Shown one piece after another: positions 18,448 through 27,753 of a DNA stretch of 64,000 nucleotides (the stretch's first letter is position 1; each line of letters starts with the position of its first letter). The notes below the pieces were generated by a model. That model saw only the letters and a program-made list of their open reading frames with translations, searched no databases and was not told the origin of the DNA. This stretch comes from Candidatus Binatia bacterium (lineage in GTDB: Bacteria > Desulfobacterota > Binatia > Bin18), in NCBI GenBank assembly GCA_022826945.1, contig JAJDTY010000007.1, forward strand, positions 132,501 to 196,500. Reading direction: 5' to 3'. The position numbers and the translations under genes are program-made.

Positions 18448-19044
18448 GTGGGTAACACGGCGGCTCGGCAGGCGGAGTGGGAAACTCGCTATCACAAAGG
18501 CCAAACCGCTTGGCAGCGGGAATCAGCCAATCCGGCCCTTCTCACCTGGATGGAGCAAGGGCTGCTGCACCCGTGTCGCATCCTGATTCCCGGCTGTGGG
18601 CGTTGCCACGAGGTCGTCACCCTGGCGCAGCGGGGGTTTGACGTTACCGGCATTGATCTCGCTCCGTCAGCAATCCAGGGCGCCCGACAGCTGATCGAGA
18701 AGGCGGGTGTAACCGCACAAGTGATTCAGGCCGATTTACTCGACTGGGACGCACCGGACCGCTTCGATACGGTCTATGACCAGACCTGTCTGTGTGCCCT
18801 CGCCCCCTCAACCCGCCAAGACTACGAACGCCAACTTTTCTCGTGGCTCAAGCCAGGCGGACAACTGCTTGCCCTCTTCATGCAGGCAACCAATCCGGAT
18901 GGTCCACCGTTTCCATGTGACCTCGACACCATGCACCAGCTTTTTCAGGACTCTCGCTGGGAATGGCGAGACGCTGAGCCGCTCTCCATTCCGCATCCGG
19001 CCGGACTGCACGAATTGGGCTGTATCCTGACGCGTCGGGCCTAG
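18448..19044 (+). CDS. SAM-dependent methyltransferase, thiopurine/thiol methyltransferase-like
   Basis: This 198-residue class I methyltransferase belongs to the TPMT-like family. The SAM-binding motif I is ILIPGCGRCHEV (about residues 45-56), followed by the acidic VTGIDLAP. The N-terminal WETRYHKGQTAWQ and the DQTCLCAL segment match bacterial thiopurine/thiol methyltransferases that act on small thiols, selenium or tellurium compounds. The GTG start is 7 bases from a GGGGAGA ribosome site held in a hairpin. The substrate is not predictable. Confidence 0.85.
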   Translation: MGNTAARQAEWETRYHKGQTAWQRESANPALLTWMEQGLLHPCRILIPGCGRCHEVVTLAQRGFDVTGIDLAPSAIQGARQLIEKAGVTAQVIQADLLDWDAPDRFDTVYDQTCLCALAPSTRQDYERQLFSWLKPGGQLLALFMQATNPDGPPFPCDLDTMHQLFQDSRWEWRDAEPLSIPHPAGLHELGCILTRRA

Positions 19045-19116
19045 CAGGTCCGTTCGTCTCCTTAAACACCGTCCCCTCGTGGCGTGGGAGCAACAGCTGG
19101 GGAAACCAGGTACAGA

Positions 19117-20016
19117 TTACGCTCCCCCTCTTTCGTAGTACTCAAAAACCCGAAAGATAATCCGTGTCGGTCGAAAATAGGAGGCGTTCTTATTGACGAC
19201 CTGTCGCTTGACCGTTTGGGTCGTCCAATTGCCAAAAGCATCGTATCGATAGGTAAACATCTCTGTGTAGCGCTGCCGACCACTGTCCACGTGCACAATA
19301 CGCTCGGTCGGATCACCGTTATTATTGAAGTGGATATCCGTTCGCTCACTCAGCCGAGAGTTCGCCGCATAGACAAAAGAGACTCGGGTCACCAGGGTAC
19401 CCCGAAAATCGCGGTGGTAGACGACCTTCTTCACGAGCGTCTCTGCTGCGTCATACCACAACTGTTCTTCAATATTTCCCTGGACATCGTAGCGTGAGGT
19501 CGTGCGGTTCTTCAGCTCACCGTTCAGCTGATAGGTATGGGACTCAATCTCCCTTCCATTGGCGTCATACTGAAAGACCACTCGTTCCGTCAGCACATCC
19601 CTGGCCGAATAGGAATGCGACTCAGCCCGGGATCCATGCTCAGCATAGGATAATACAACGCGTCCGGACAGGCTGTTCTCCGGCCCGTAGCGTCGCACTT
19701 CTCTTTCATTGGTACCCGCATCGTACAAGAAGACCGCTCGCTCGCGGAGCGTTCCATCCAGGTCATAGGACAGGCGTTCGGTGAGATTACCCCACCGATC
19801 AAACCGATCATTACGGACCGGCAATTCTTCCTGCGACTCCCACCTGTCACCCTGTTTCTCTACGTCGGCCCGAAAGATGGACAACGATCTAACGGGACCC
19901 CGTAGTCCGAGAGTATCTCTTTCGGTCTCCGTTTGCTGCCTCGCGCCGGGAGCGCCCACACCTTCGCAAGACAGGCAGAGCAACCCAAGGAGAAAGACGC
20001 TGCGGAGCCGATACAT
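19117..20016 (-). CDS. YD-repeat-like lipoprotein
   Basis: This is a predicted lipoprotein: MYRLRSVFLLGLLCLSC gives a lipobox at Cys17. The start at 20016 is chosen over an upstream in-frame ATG because AAGGGG lies six bases before it. The mature protein consists of about nine degenerate 20-25-residue units with patterns like YDxxGxxxER and V(F/Y)xYDA, resembling the YD/RHS repeats of wall-associated or toxin-delivery proteins and MORN-like strand repeats. It has no toxin domain and is short, so a surface beta-structure is the best reading. It is convergent with the methyltransferase gene. Confidence 0.65.
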   Translation of the reverse strand: MYRLRSVFLLGLLCLSCEGVGAPGARQQTETERDTLGLRGPVRSLSIFRADVEKQGDRWESQEELPVRNDRFDRWGNLTERLSYDLDGTLRERAVFLYDAGTNEREVRRYGPENSLSGRVVLSYAEHGSRAESHSYSARDVLTERVVFQYDANGREIESHTYQLNGELKNRTTSRYDVQGNIEEQLWYDAAETLVKKVVYHRDFRGTLVTRVSFVYAANSRLSERTDIHFNNNGDPTERIVHVDSGRQRYTEMFTYRYDAFGNWTTQTVKRQVVNKNASYFRPTRIIFRVFEYYERGGA

Positions 20017-20112
20017 AGTGCCCCTTAGTCGTGACATTATTTTCTTTCCTTCCGTGAAGAAGGTATGATACGTTTTACGCTGTTGGTCTTACCCGGATGA
20101 AGAGCGCTTATC

Positions 20113-21150
20113 ATGCTGTTTCGCGAACTCAACCGCAGCGCCATCAAGACTTATCTAATTGGATGCGAAAAAACACAGGAAGTCGCCCTCATTGATCCAG
20201 TCCTGGAAAAAACCGACCGCTATCTCGCCCTGCTCGCCTATTATGGGTATACGCTCAACAGCATTATCGATACGCACACCCACGCCGATCACCTGACGGG
20301 GAGTTGGGAATTACGGGATCTCACCGATGCGCCCGTAATCATGCATAGGCGTGCCCCCGCCCCGCATGTCGATATGCATGTCGAAGACGGACAGCTCATC
20401 CGAGTTGGGACACTCACCCTACACGTGCTCGCGACCCCAGGCCATACGTCCGACAGTATGTGCCTGCACGCCATGGATAGGGTTTTCACCGGAGATACCC
20501 TCTTCATCCACGGTACCGGACGAACCGACTTTCCCGGCGGCGACCCCGGCGCCCAGTACGACAGCATTTATCATAAGCTGTTTCCGCTGCCCGACAGCAC
20601 CCTCGTCTTTCCTGGTCATGATTATCGAGGTCACACCCAATCCACTATCGGCGAAGAAAAACAGACCAATCCACGCGTTGCCGGTCGCAGCCGCGAGGAA
20701 TATGTCGATTTGATGAACAACCTCCAGCTCTCGCTGCCGGATAAAATTCAGGAGGTTCTCCAACCGAACCAGTCCGCCATTGAAGACCAATCCATCCAGT
20801 TTCCGAGCCTCTCCGCGCTGAATGGTGTGCGACAGCTTTCCGCACAAGAAGTCCAAGCCCAACGGGAGGGCGCTTCCCCCCCGTTCCTGCTCGATGTTCG
20901 CGAGCCAGACGAGTATAGCGACGACCTTGGCCATATACCGGGTAGCATCCTTATCCCTCTCAAAGAGGTGCCGGCTCGCGCGGGAGAAATTGAGCACCAT
21001 AAAGACGGTAATATCATTGTTGTATGTCGGGCCGGAGTCCGCAGCACAACGGCCGCCGCTATTCTCACCGGTCTTGGATTCGAGCGCGTCTCAAATCTCA
21101 AAGGGGGGATGCTGGACTGGAACGAGCAACAGTTGCCCATTGCACGCTAG
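20113..21150 (+). CDS. persulfide dioxygenase-rhodanese fusion (ETHE1/CstB-like)
   Basis: Residues 1-225 are an ETHE1-like metallo-beta-lactamase domain: THTHADHLTG (about 56-65), FTGDTLFIHGTGRTDF (about 120-135) and FPGHDYRG (about 172-179) supply the iron ligands. Residues 240-345 are a rhodanese domain with the catalytic loop VVCRAGVRS near 303. Such fusions oxidise glutathione persulfide or related persulfides to sulfite and can transfer sulfane sulfur. The next genes encode a SoeABC-like sulfite-oxidising complex and a SulP transporter, so this enzyme probably supplies sulfite in the cytoplasm. There are 60 bases to the next start. Confidence 0.9.
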   Translation: MLFRELNRSAIKTYLIGCEKTQEVALIDPVLEKTDRYLALLAYYGYTLNSIIDTHTHADHLTGSWELRDLTDAPVIMHRRAPAPHVDMHVEDGQLIRVGTLTLHVLATPGHTSDSMCLHAMDRVFTGDTLFIHGTGRTDFPGGDPGAQYDSIYHKLFPLPDSTLVFPGHDYRGHTQSTIGEEKQTNPRVAGRSREEYVDLMNNLQLSLPDKIQEVLQPNQSAIEDQSIQFPSLSALNGVRQLSAQEVQAQREGASPPFLLDVREPDEYSDDLGHIPGSILIPLKEVPARAGEIEHHKDGNIIVVCRAGVRSTTAAAILTGLGFERVSNLKGGMLDWNEQQLPIAR

Positions 21151-21210
21151 TTGGGAGGGCGCGGCGGCTCGTTCGAGATCCGACGCGTATCACGGGAAGG
21201 AGCAGACCAC

Positions 21211-22755
21211 ATGGAAGCAGCCACTCACGAAGCATCCCCAGCAGCACCCGGAGTGAGATGGGCCAAGGTCATTGATCATACCAAATGTATTGGGTGCCAT
21301 GCGTGCAGCACGGCCTGTAAATCAGAGAACCATGTCCCGGTCTCGGTCAATCGCACCTATGTGAAATACACCGACGTGGGCACCTTCCCAAACGCTCGGC
21401 GGGCTTTTCAGGTCACCCGGTGCAATCAGTGTCAGGACGCACCCTGCACCCATGCCTGTCCGACCGCAGCCATGTACGCCCGGTCTGACGGTATTGTGGA
21501 TTTCGACAAGTCCATCTGTATTGGCTGCAAAGCCTGTATTGCAGCCTGCCCGTACGACGCGATCTTCATCAACCCCGAAGACCATTCGGCCGAGAAGTGC
21601 AATTTTTGTGCGCATCGGATCGATATGAACCTGGAGCCTGCCTGCGTCGTGGTGTGCCCGACAGAGGCGATCATAGTGGGTGACCTGAATGCCCCCGATT
21701 CAAGCGTAGCAACAGTCGTGGGCCGAGAGCCCGTTGCCGTCCGTCGACCCGAAAAGGAAACTCACCCCAAACTGTTCTACACCGGTGCACACCAAGCCAC
21801 ACTCGACCCACTGGCTGCCACACGACCCGACGGCGGCCTCTTTATGTGGAGTGAGCAGGGCGGGGGAGGACAGCAAGTGACCTCAGGCCACCCAACCCGG
21901 CACAATAGCTCCACTCAAGCTATGCTGGCCTATGACGTACCGCACCGTGCCCCGTGGGATTGGCGACTGAGCCTGTATACCTGGACCAAGGGGATTGCCT
22001 CAGGAGCCTATCTGATTCCGGCTCTTCTGGTGCTCTTTGGAATGCTGAGTCCCGAGCATATGCTCTGGCAATGGCTTGCTCCAATTCTGAGCGGGATATT
22101 TCTCGCTCTCACAGGCCTGATCCTCATTGCTGATTTGGACCACCCCGAACGCTTTGTGCTGATCTTTACCCGCCCGCAGTGGAGGAGTTGGTTGGTCCGG
22201 GGCGCTTTTATCATCCTGGGTTTTGGCGGTGTTCTGATCCTCCACTTTTTGGCCACCTTTTTTACAGGCGGGACGGTCTGGCAGGCGGGACTGGTGCTGC
22301 TCGGTATTCCCCTTGGCGTACTGACCAGTGTGTACACCGCCTATCTCTTTGCCCAATCTACTGCCCGGGACCTGTGGCAAAACCCGCTCCTTCCCCTTCA
22401 TTTTCTCGTCCAAACGCTTATTGCGGGAGCCGCTACGCTCCTCCCCTGCGCGGTCTGGTGGGCACCCGTCGTGGCTTCACCAGTCGCCACGCTCCTGGGA
22501 ATCGCGTGCGCGCTACATCTCCTTCTGGTGAGCGGGGAATTCACCCTGCACCATCCCACCGTCCATGCCCATCTCGCCGCTACCGAGATGACGAAGGGTC
22601 AATACCGGACGTATTTCTGGGGTGGCATGCTCCTTGTCTCTCTCGGCCTGCTCGCGCCGTGGGCCGGCATACCGGCAGGATGTGCGGCCCTCATTGGGTT
22701 GCTGGCATATGAACACGCCTACGTGCAGGCCGGGCAAAGCGTACCGCTCTCCTAG
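21211..22755 (+). CDS. fused [4Fe-4S] ferredoxin-NrfD/PsrC membrane subunit (SoeB-SoeC-like)
   Basis: Residues 20-185 form a four-cluster ferredoxin subunit of the DmsB/PsrB/SoeB type: CIGCHACSTAC (26-36), CNQCQDAPC (about 73), CIGCKACIAAC (about 98) and CNFCAHRI (about 131). From about residue 250 to 515 the protein has roughly eight hydrophobic helices of the NrfD/PsrC/SoeC quinone-interacting family. These two subunits are usually separate polypeptides. The ATG at 21211 follows GGAAGGAG by eight bases. The catalytic subunit gene begins 11 bases downstream. Electrons from the molybdoenzyme would pass through the clusters to quinone. Confidence 0.88.
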   Translation: MEAATHEASPAAPGVRWAKVIDHTKCIGCHACSTACKSENHVPVSVNRTYVKYTDVGTFPNARRAFQVTRCNQCQDAPCTHACPTAAMYARSDGIVDFDKSICIGCKACIAACPYDAIFINPEDHSAEKCNFCAHRIDMNLEPACVVVCPTEAIIVGDLNAPDSSVATVVGREPVAVRRPEKETHPKLFYTGAHQATLDPLAATRPDGGLFMWSEQGGGGQQVTSGHPTRHNSSTQAMLAYDVPHRAPWDWRLSLYTWTKGIASGAYLIPALLVLFGMLSPEHMLWQWLAPILSGIFLALTGLILIADLDHPERFVLIFTRPQWRSWLVRGAFIILGFGGVLILHFLATFFTGGTVWQAGLVLLGIPLGVLTSVYTAYLFAQSTARDLWQNPLLPLHFLVQTLIAGAATLLPCAVWWAPVVASPVATLLGIACALHLLLVSGEFTLHHPTVHAHLAATEMTKGQYRTYFWGGMLLVSLGLLAPWAGIPAGCAALIGLLAYEHAYVQAGQSVPLS

Positions 22756-22766
22756 GGAGTATGGTC

Positions 22767-25691
22767 ATGAATACTAAACGACCCAATAAACGCGTGTCTG
22801 CCGCTCGTCAGGATACAGAGGCACGAGGGGAGACATTTTACCCAGGGCCAAGTCGCAATCACCTCGCGTCGTTTCCTCCTAAGGAGCGCTGGGACGATTG
22901 GGTTGAGTTGGACGCCCGTGCCTGGCCGCAGCGCGTCGAACAACATTCTATACTTGTTCCCACCACATGTTTTAACTGCGAGTCGGCCTGCGGCCTGCTG
23001 GCCTATGTTGATCCAGAGACGCTCAGCATCAGAAAATTCGAGGGTAATCCTGAACATCCGGCCTCACGGGGCCGGAACTGCGCCAAGGGCCCAGCCACAC
23101 TCAACCAGATCAACGACCCTGATCGCATTCTCTATCCTCTGAAACGGGCGGGCAAACGTGGCGAAGGAAAGTGGCACCAAGTCTCCTGGGACGAGGCGCT
23201 CGGTGATATTGCCGGCCGTCTCCAGCGGGCGCTCCGGGAAGGCCGTCACAACGAAATTATGTACCACGTTGGCCGCCCTGGCGAGGATGGCTATACCGAG
23301 CGCGTCCTGGCCGCCTGGGGTGTCGATGGCCACAACTCTCATACCAATATCTGCTCGTCTGGGGCTCGCGCCGGATATCATTTTTGGATGGGTGCTGACC
23401 GCCCCAGCCCCGACCACGAGCATGCCGACGTGATCCTTCTCATCAGCGCCCACCTGGAATCGGGCCATTATTTTAATCCGCACGCCCAGCGCATTATGGA
23501 TGCCAAGCGACGTGGGGCCAAGCTCATCGTCTTTGACGTCCGCCTGTCCAATAGCGCCACCCATGCCGACCATTGGGTTGCACCCTATCCAGGTAGCGAG
23601 GCCGCCATCCTGCTGGCCATAGCCAACCACCTTATTCAGACTGAACAATACAACAGTACCTTCGTGCATGACTGGTGGAACTGGCAGGAATATCTCCAGG
23701 AAGAACGGCCTGACCTGGAGCCCACGTTTGAGAACTTTGAGGCCGTGCTGAAACAGCTCTATACGCAGTACAGCTTCGCCTTTGCAGCCCAGGAATCCGG
23801 AGTCAGTGCGCAGACTGTTGAGGCTATTGCCACGCTGGTTGCCTCGGCTGGAACGCGACTGGCGACCCACACCTGGCGGAGCGCGGCCGCTGGGAATCTC
23901 GGCGGTTGGCAGGTTGCGCGGGCGCTGTTTTTCCTCAACGCCCTCATGGGCGCAGTGGCGACACCGGGTGGGACATATCCCAACGCGTGGAACAAATTTG
24001 TACCGCGGCCCATCCATACCCCCCCCCATCCAGCCATGTGGAATACGCTTTCCTGGCCGGCCGAATACCCGCTGGCCATCCACGAACTCTCTTTTCTGCT
24101 GCCGCATTTTCTGAAAGAAGAGCGCGCTCAACTCGATGTCTATTTTACCCGCGTGTATAACCCGGTCTGGACCAACCCCGATGGGTTTTCGTGGATTGAG
24201 ACCCTCAGCGATGAACAGAAAATCGGTCTGCACGTCGCCCTGACTCCAACCTGGAACGAGAGTGCCTATTTCGCCGATTACATTCTGCCCATGGGCGTCG
24301 GCAGCGAGCGCCACGACACGCATTCCTACGAAACACATGACGCCCAGTGGATCGGGTTCCGCCAGCCCGTCCTGCGGGCCGCCAGAGAACGCCTCGGCCA
24401 GCCGGTGACAGACACGCGCCAGGCGAACCCAGGCGAGGTCTGGGAAGAGAACGAGTTCTGGATCGAGTTATCCTGGCAGGTCGACCCGGACGGCGCACTA
24501 GGGATACGCCAATATTTTGAATCCAAAGCCCATCCAGGCCAGAAACTCACCCTTGACGAGTATTATGGGTTTATTTTTGAGCAGTCAGTCCCAGGGCTTC
24601 CGGAACAGGCTGCTGCTCAGGAACTCTCGCCGCTGGCCTATATGCGTCGCTACGGCGCGTTTGAAATTCAAAAAAACATCGGAGCGGTCCACGCGCAAAC
24701 AGTCCCACCAGCTGAACTGGACAATACCCAGGTTGACCATCTGGGCCGCGTCTTTACCGCAAGCCCCAAACCCGCCGGTCCGAATATCGTCCCCCTGCCC
24801 TCGCCGGACGGGGATACAGATGGCCGTCGCCGTGTTGGCGTCCAAATAGCGAGCCAAGATGGTAACGTGTATCGTGGCTTTCCAACCCCAAGCGGACGCC
24901 TCGAGTTTTATTCAAAGACACTCAAGGACTGGGGCTGGCCGGAATACGCCCTCCCCACGTATAGCAAGAGTCATATCCATCCCGACCGGCTCGCCGACGA
25001 CCAAATGGTCCTGATACCAACCTTTCGCCTACCGGTCCAGATTCACACGCGGAGCGCGAATGCCAAATGGCTGGACGAGATTGCCCATACCAACCCGCTC
25101 TGGCTACATCCCGGTGATGCCAAACGCCTGGGTGTGGGCACGGGAGACCTCGTCCGGGTTGAAACCGAGATCGGCTATTTTGTGCTCAAAGCCTGGGTAA
25201 CGGAAGGGATTCGACCCGGGGTCGTTGGCTGTAGTCACCACATGGGCCGCTGGAAACTCGATCAGGCCGGCCAGCGTCAGATGATGGCCACGGTCGGACT
25301 CGACCGCAACGGCAGTCAGTGGCACTTGTCTCGCAAACAGGGGGTCCACAGCTATCCGAGCGAAGATGCCGACAGCGAACGCGTCTGGTGGACGGATACC
25401 GGTGTGCATCAGAATCTCACCTTTCCGGTCCACCCTGACCCGATCTCCGGCATGCACTGCTGGCACCAAGCCGTCCGAGTCCTCCCCGCCCAAAAGGGCG
25501 ATCAGTATGGAGATATCCAGGTCGATACGGACAAGGCACATGCTGCGTATAAGAGGTGGCTCGAACTGACCCGGCCAGCCAGTCAGGTCTCGCCCGACGG
25601 CACGCGTCGGCCCTACTGGATGTTACGCCCGCTCAAGCCGGGTCGAGAGAATTATCAACTACCTGAGACGGAGCGACCGTCTAAGGACTGA
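22767..25691 (+). CDS. molybdopterin oxidoreductase catalytic subunit, SoeA-like sulfite dehydrogenase
   Basis: This is a large Mo-bisPGD enzyme of the DMSO reductase family (about 974 residues). An N-terminal [4Fe-4S] site is formed by C68, C71, C75 and a Cys in GRNCAKG near 106; TNICSSGA near residue 193 is a plausible Mo-ligand loop. No twin-arginine signal is present, so the enzyme should stay in the cytoplasm, as SoeA does; periplasmic relatives (PsrA, PhsA, TtrA) carry one. The ATG at 22767 is preferred to 22761 because its spacing to AGGGAG is better. With the fused electron-transfer subunit and the upstream persulfide dioxygenase, oxidation of sulfite to sulfate is the most likely reaction; a reductase acting on a sulfur compound is the alternative. 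Confidence 0.8.
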   Translation: MNTKRPNKRVSAARQDTEARGETFYPGPSRNHLASFPPKERWDDWVELDARAWPQRVEQHSILVPTTCFNCESACGLLAYVDPETLSIRKFEGNPEHPASRGRNCAKGPATLNQINDPDRILYPLKRAGKRGEGKWHQVSWDEALGDIAGRLQRALREGRHNEIMYHVGRPGEDGYTERVLAAWGVDGHNSHTNICSSGARAGYHFWMGADRPSPDHEHADVILLISAHLESGHYFNPHAQRIMDAKRRGAKLIVFDVRLSNSATHADHWVAPYPGSEAAILLAIANHLIQTEQYNSTFVHDWWNWQEYLQEERPDLEPTFENFEAVLKQLYTQYSFAFAAQESGVSAQTVEAIATLVASAGTRLATHTWRSAAAGNLGGWQVARALFFLNALMGAVATPGGTYPNAWNKFVPRPIHTPPHPAMWNTLSWPAEYPLAIHELSFLLPHFLKEERAQLDVYFTRVYNPVWTNPDGFSWIETLSDEQKIGLHVALTPTWNESAYFADYILPMGVGSERHDTHSYETHDAQWIGFRQPVLRAARERLGQPVTDTRQANPGEVWEENEFWIELSWQVDPDGALGIRQYFESKAHPGQKLTLDEYYGFIFEQSVPGLPEQAAAQELSPLAYMRRYGAFEIQKNIGAVHAQTVPPAELDNTQVDHLGRVFTASPKPAGPNIVPLPSPDGDTDGRRRVGVQIASQDGNVYRGFPTPSGRLEFYSKTLKDWGWPEYALPTYSKSHIHPDRLADDQMVLIPTFRLPVQIHTRSANAKWLDEIAHTNPLWLHPGDAKRLGVGTGDLVRVETEIGYFVLKAWVTEGIRPGVVGCSHHMGRWKLDQAGQRQMMATVGLDRNGSQWHLSRKQGVHSYPSEDADSERVWWTDTGVHQNLTFPVHPDPISGMHCWHQAVRVLPAQKGDQYGDIQVDTDKAHAAYKRWLELTRPASQVSPDGTRRPYWMLRPLKPGRENYQLPETERPSKD

Positions 25692-27457
25692 TGAAGCGCT
25701 TTCTCCCGTTTCTCGACCTCCGGACCTACCAGCTTCGCCATCTCCCTCGGGACTTGCTCGCCAGCCCGAGCGTGACCTTTCTCGATATTCCTCAGGGTGT
25801 GGCCTATGCCATGATCGCCGGTCTTCCCCCGGCTATGGGTCTGTATGCGGCCGCCCTGCCGGCCATAGTGGGCGCGCTGTTCCGCAGTTCCCGCCATGTT
25901 GTGACTGGTCCCACGAACGCCGTGAGTCTGCTGGTTGGTACTGCCGTCGCTGCCGAGGTGGCGCACAGCGGTGCAAGTCCCATGGCTGTTGGAGTTACTC
26001 TGGCCTTTATGGTTGGGGTGGTCCAATTTCTCGCCGGTGTGCTGCGACTCGACGCGGTAGCCGATTATATCTCACAGCCGGTTGTCCGTGGATATATTTC
26101 AGGAGCCGCGCTCCTGATTATGATCGGCCAGCTTCCCAATGCAACCGGCACGGTTCGCATTGTGGGCAATCCTATCCAGATGACCGGTGGCTGGTTGTCT
26201 TCGCTCTCTGATGTCCAGTTGCTCGCCGTTCTTTTCACTCTCGGCACAATTGTTTGTGTCCTGTATCTGCGTCACTTTTATCCCCGTCTGCCAGCCGCGA
26301 TTATCGCCCTGGGGCTCAGCATCGTGGTGGCACGCATCTTTCAGTTGTCTGACGCCGGGCTCCACCTAGTTGCCGACCTCGCCCCTCTGCCAACCGGTCT
26401 GCCGCCGTTCACCGTACCACACCTGGACCAGTGGGTGGGCCTGCTCCCGACGGCAATTGCTTGCGCTGTCCTGTCCCTGGTTGAGTCCAGTTCTGTGGCT
26501 CGTACGCTTGCGGCCCAGTCGGGGCAGCGGCTCGATATGGCCGCCGAATTTTCAGGCCAAGGACTGGCGAATATCGTCGCGGCCTTCTCGGGCGGCTATC
26601 CGGTCAGCGGCAGTCTGGCCCGTTCGACCTTAAATCAGCAAGCCGGTGCCCAGAGTCGTCTGTCGGCGCTTTTTTGCGGACTGTTGATGCTGGCCGTGCT
26701 GCTTTTTCTCGGACCTGCCGTCAATCAGACGCCGATTGCGAGTCTAGCCGGTCTATTGTTCATCCTAGCTTCAGATCTCATCGACAGGGATCGTATTCGT
26801 ATGATACTGCGCGGCACCCGAGGAGACCGGGTGGCGTTTCTCGCCACGCTCGTCGGGACGTGGCTCGTACCGCTCGACCAAGCCATTTACATTGGCGTCG
26901 GGATCAGCATCCTCCTCTTTTTACGTCGCGCCCGCCTCCTCACGATCCGAGAGATGACGATCAGCGAGAAGGGCCGCTTTCGAGAGGTTGACCACGAACA
27001 AGAAGAGCGAGGGCAGCACTGTTCCGCCATTTGTATCCTCAACCTGACGGGTCCCTTATTTTTTGCGGCATCCGGAGAACTCCAAGACGCGCTTGATCGC
27101 ATGAATGCCAAGCCTAATATCCGCGTCGTTATTCTCCGTATCCGTCAGACGCAAGGCTTGGACATCACCATCGCCAGCCTGCTCGAATCCAGCCAACGTC
27201 AATTGGAAAGCGTTGGCAAAACCCTCCTCGTCCTGGGTCTGCGCCCCGACGCCATGCAGTTATTTGAAAAAACCGGTATCGCTATACCGATCGGGCCGGA
27301 GAATCTCTTTCCTGCCCAATCCGGCTGGTTTACCGCCATGGAGGCCGCCCTCCGCCGTGCCCTCACGTTGGCAGGAGAGCATAGCTGCGGTACGCACTGT
27401 CCTTTTGCCACCTACCTGACCGACCAAGAGACGCTCCGGGACCGTCTTGAAGGATAG
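25691..27457 (+). CDS. SulP family anion (sulfate) transporter with STAS domain
   Basis: This 588-residue membrane protein begins with the SulP signature region (DIPQGVAYAMIAGLPPAMGLY, about residues 35-55) and VVTGPTNAVSLLVG, and continues through about 10-14 helices. A cytoplasmic STAS domain occupies about residues 430-555. SulP proteins carry sulfate, bicarbonate or dicarboxylates. The ATG overlaps the TGA of the molybdoenzyme gene by one base, so the genes are translationally coupled. This position suggests sulfate movement tied to sulfite oxidation. Bicarbonate transport remains possible. Confidence 0.9.
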   Translation: MKRFLPFLDLRTYQLRHLPRDLLASPSVTFLDIPQGVAYAMIAGLPPAMGLYAAALPAIVGALFRSSRHVVTGPTNAVSLLVGTAVAAEVAHSGASPMAVGVTLAFMVGVVQFLAGVLRLDAVADYISQPVVRGYISGAALLIMIGQLPNATGTVRIVGNPIQMTGGWLSSLSDVQLLAVLFTLGTIVCVLYLRHFYPRLPAAIIALGLSIVVARIFQLSDAGLHLVADLAPLPTGLPPFTVPHLDQWVGLLPTAIACAVLSLVESSSVARTLAAQSGQRLDMAAEFSGQGLANIVAAFSGGYPVSGSLARSTLNQQAGAQSRLSALFCGLLMLAVLLFLGPAVNQTPIASLAGLLFILASDLIDRDRIRMILRGTRGDRVAFLATLVGTWLVPLDQAIYIGVGISILLFLRRARLLTIREMTISEKGRFREVDHEQEERGQHCSAICILNLTGPLFFAASGELQDALDRMNAKPNIRVVILRIRQTQGLDITIASLLESSQRQLESVGKTLLVLGLRPDAMQLFEKTGIAIPIGPENLFPAQSGWFTAMEAALRRALTLAGEHSCGTHCPFATYLTDQETLRDRLEG

Positions 27458-27470
27458 AGGAGCATATCAA

Positions 27471-27737
27471 TTAGTAGTGATAGCGCGCCTGAAGAAAGTC
27501 GATCCGCCCATCGCTGACAATGGACACAATGCGGTGTTCCTCAGTCAGGCGTTGCGACCACGTTCCGCTTGGCAAGTATTTAAGAGGCTCAGGCTTACCA
27601 ACCCCGGTAAACGGATCTCGCAAAACAGCCTGCACCAAGTCCAAGGCGCGAAGGGCAACCTTTCCGTTTGTCGTGACCCAGCACCTGAGGTCCTCCACAA
27701 ATTCGGGCTGGAACACCGCAACCCAGTCACGAGACAC
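27471..27737 (-). CDS. yoeB: YoeB/Txe family mRNA-interferase toxin
   Basis: This 88-residue protein is a RelE-superfamily toxin that cleaves mRNA at the ribosome. It shows WVAVFQPEFVEDL at the N-terminus, GxGKPEPLKYLPSGTWSQRL with the catalytic Glu/Arg region, and the family-typical end QARYHY. A GTG at 27737 gives the normal family length and lies 16 bases after the antitoxin stop. The reading frame is open further upstream but overlaps the antitoxin. It is the second gene of a toxin-antitoxin pair. Confidence 0.88.
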   Translation of the reverse strand: MSRDWVAVFQPEFVEDLRCWVTTNGKVALRALDLVQAVLRDPFTGVGKPEPLKYLPSGTWSQRLTEEHRIVSIVSDGRIDFLQARYHY

Positions 27738-27753
27738 AAGCCTTTGGCTTCGC

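Noticed and set aside
22767-22860. Twin-arginine signal on the molybdoenzyme
   Set aside because: The N-terminus has Lys/Arg residues but no RR-x-F-x-K motif and no hydrophobic core.
23064-24338. 424-codon minus-strand frame inside the SoeA-like gene
   Set aside because: Long only because of high GC and codon bias; the plus-strand molybdoenzyme is unambiguous.
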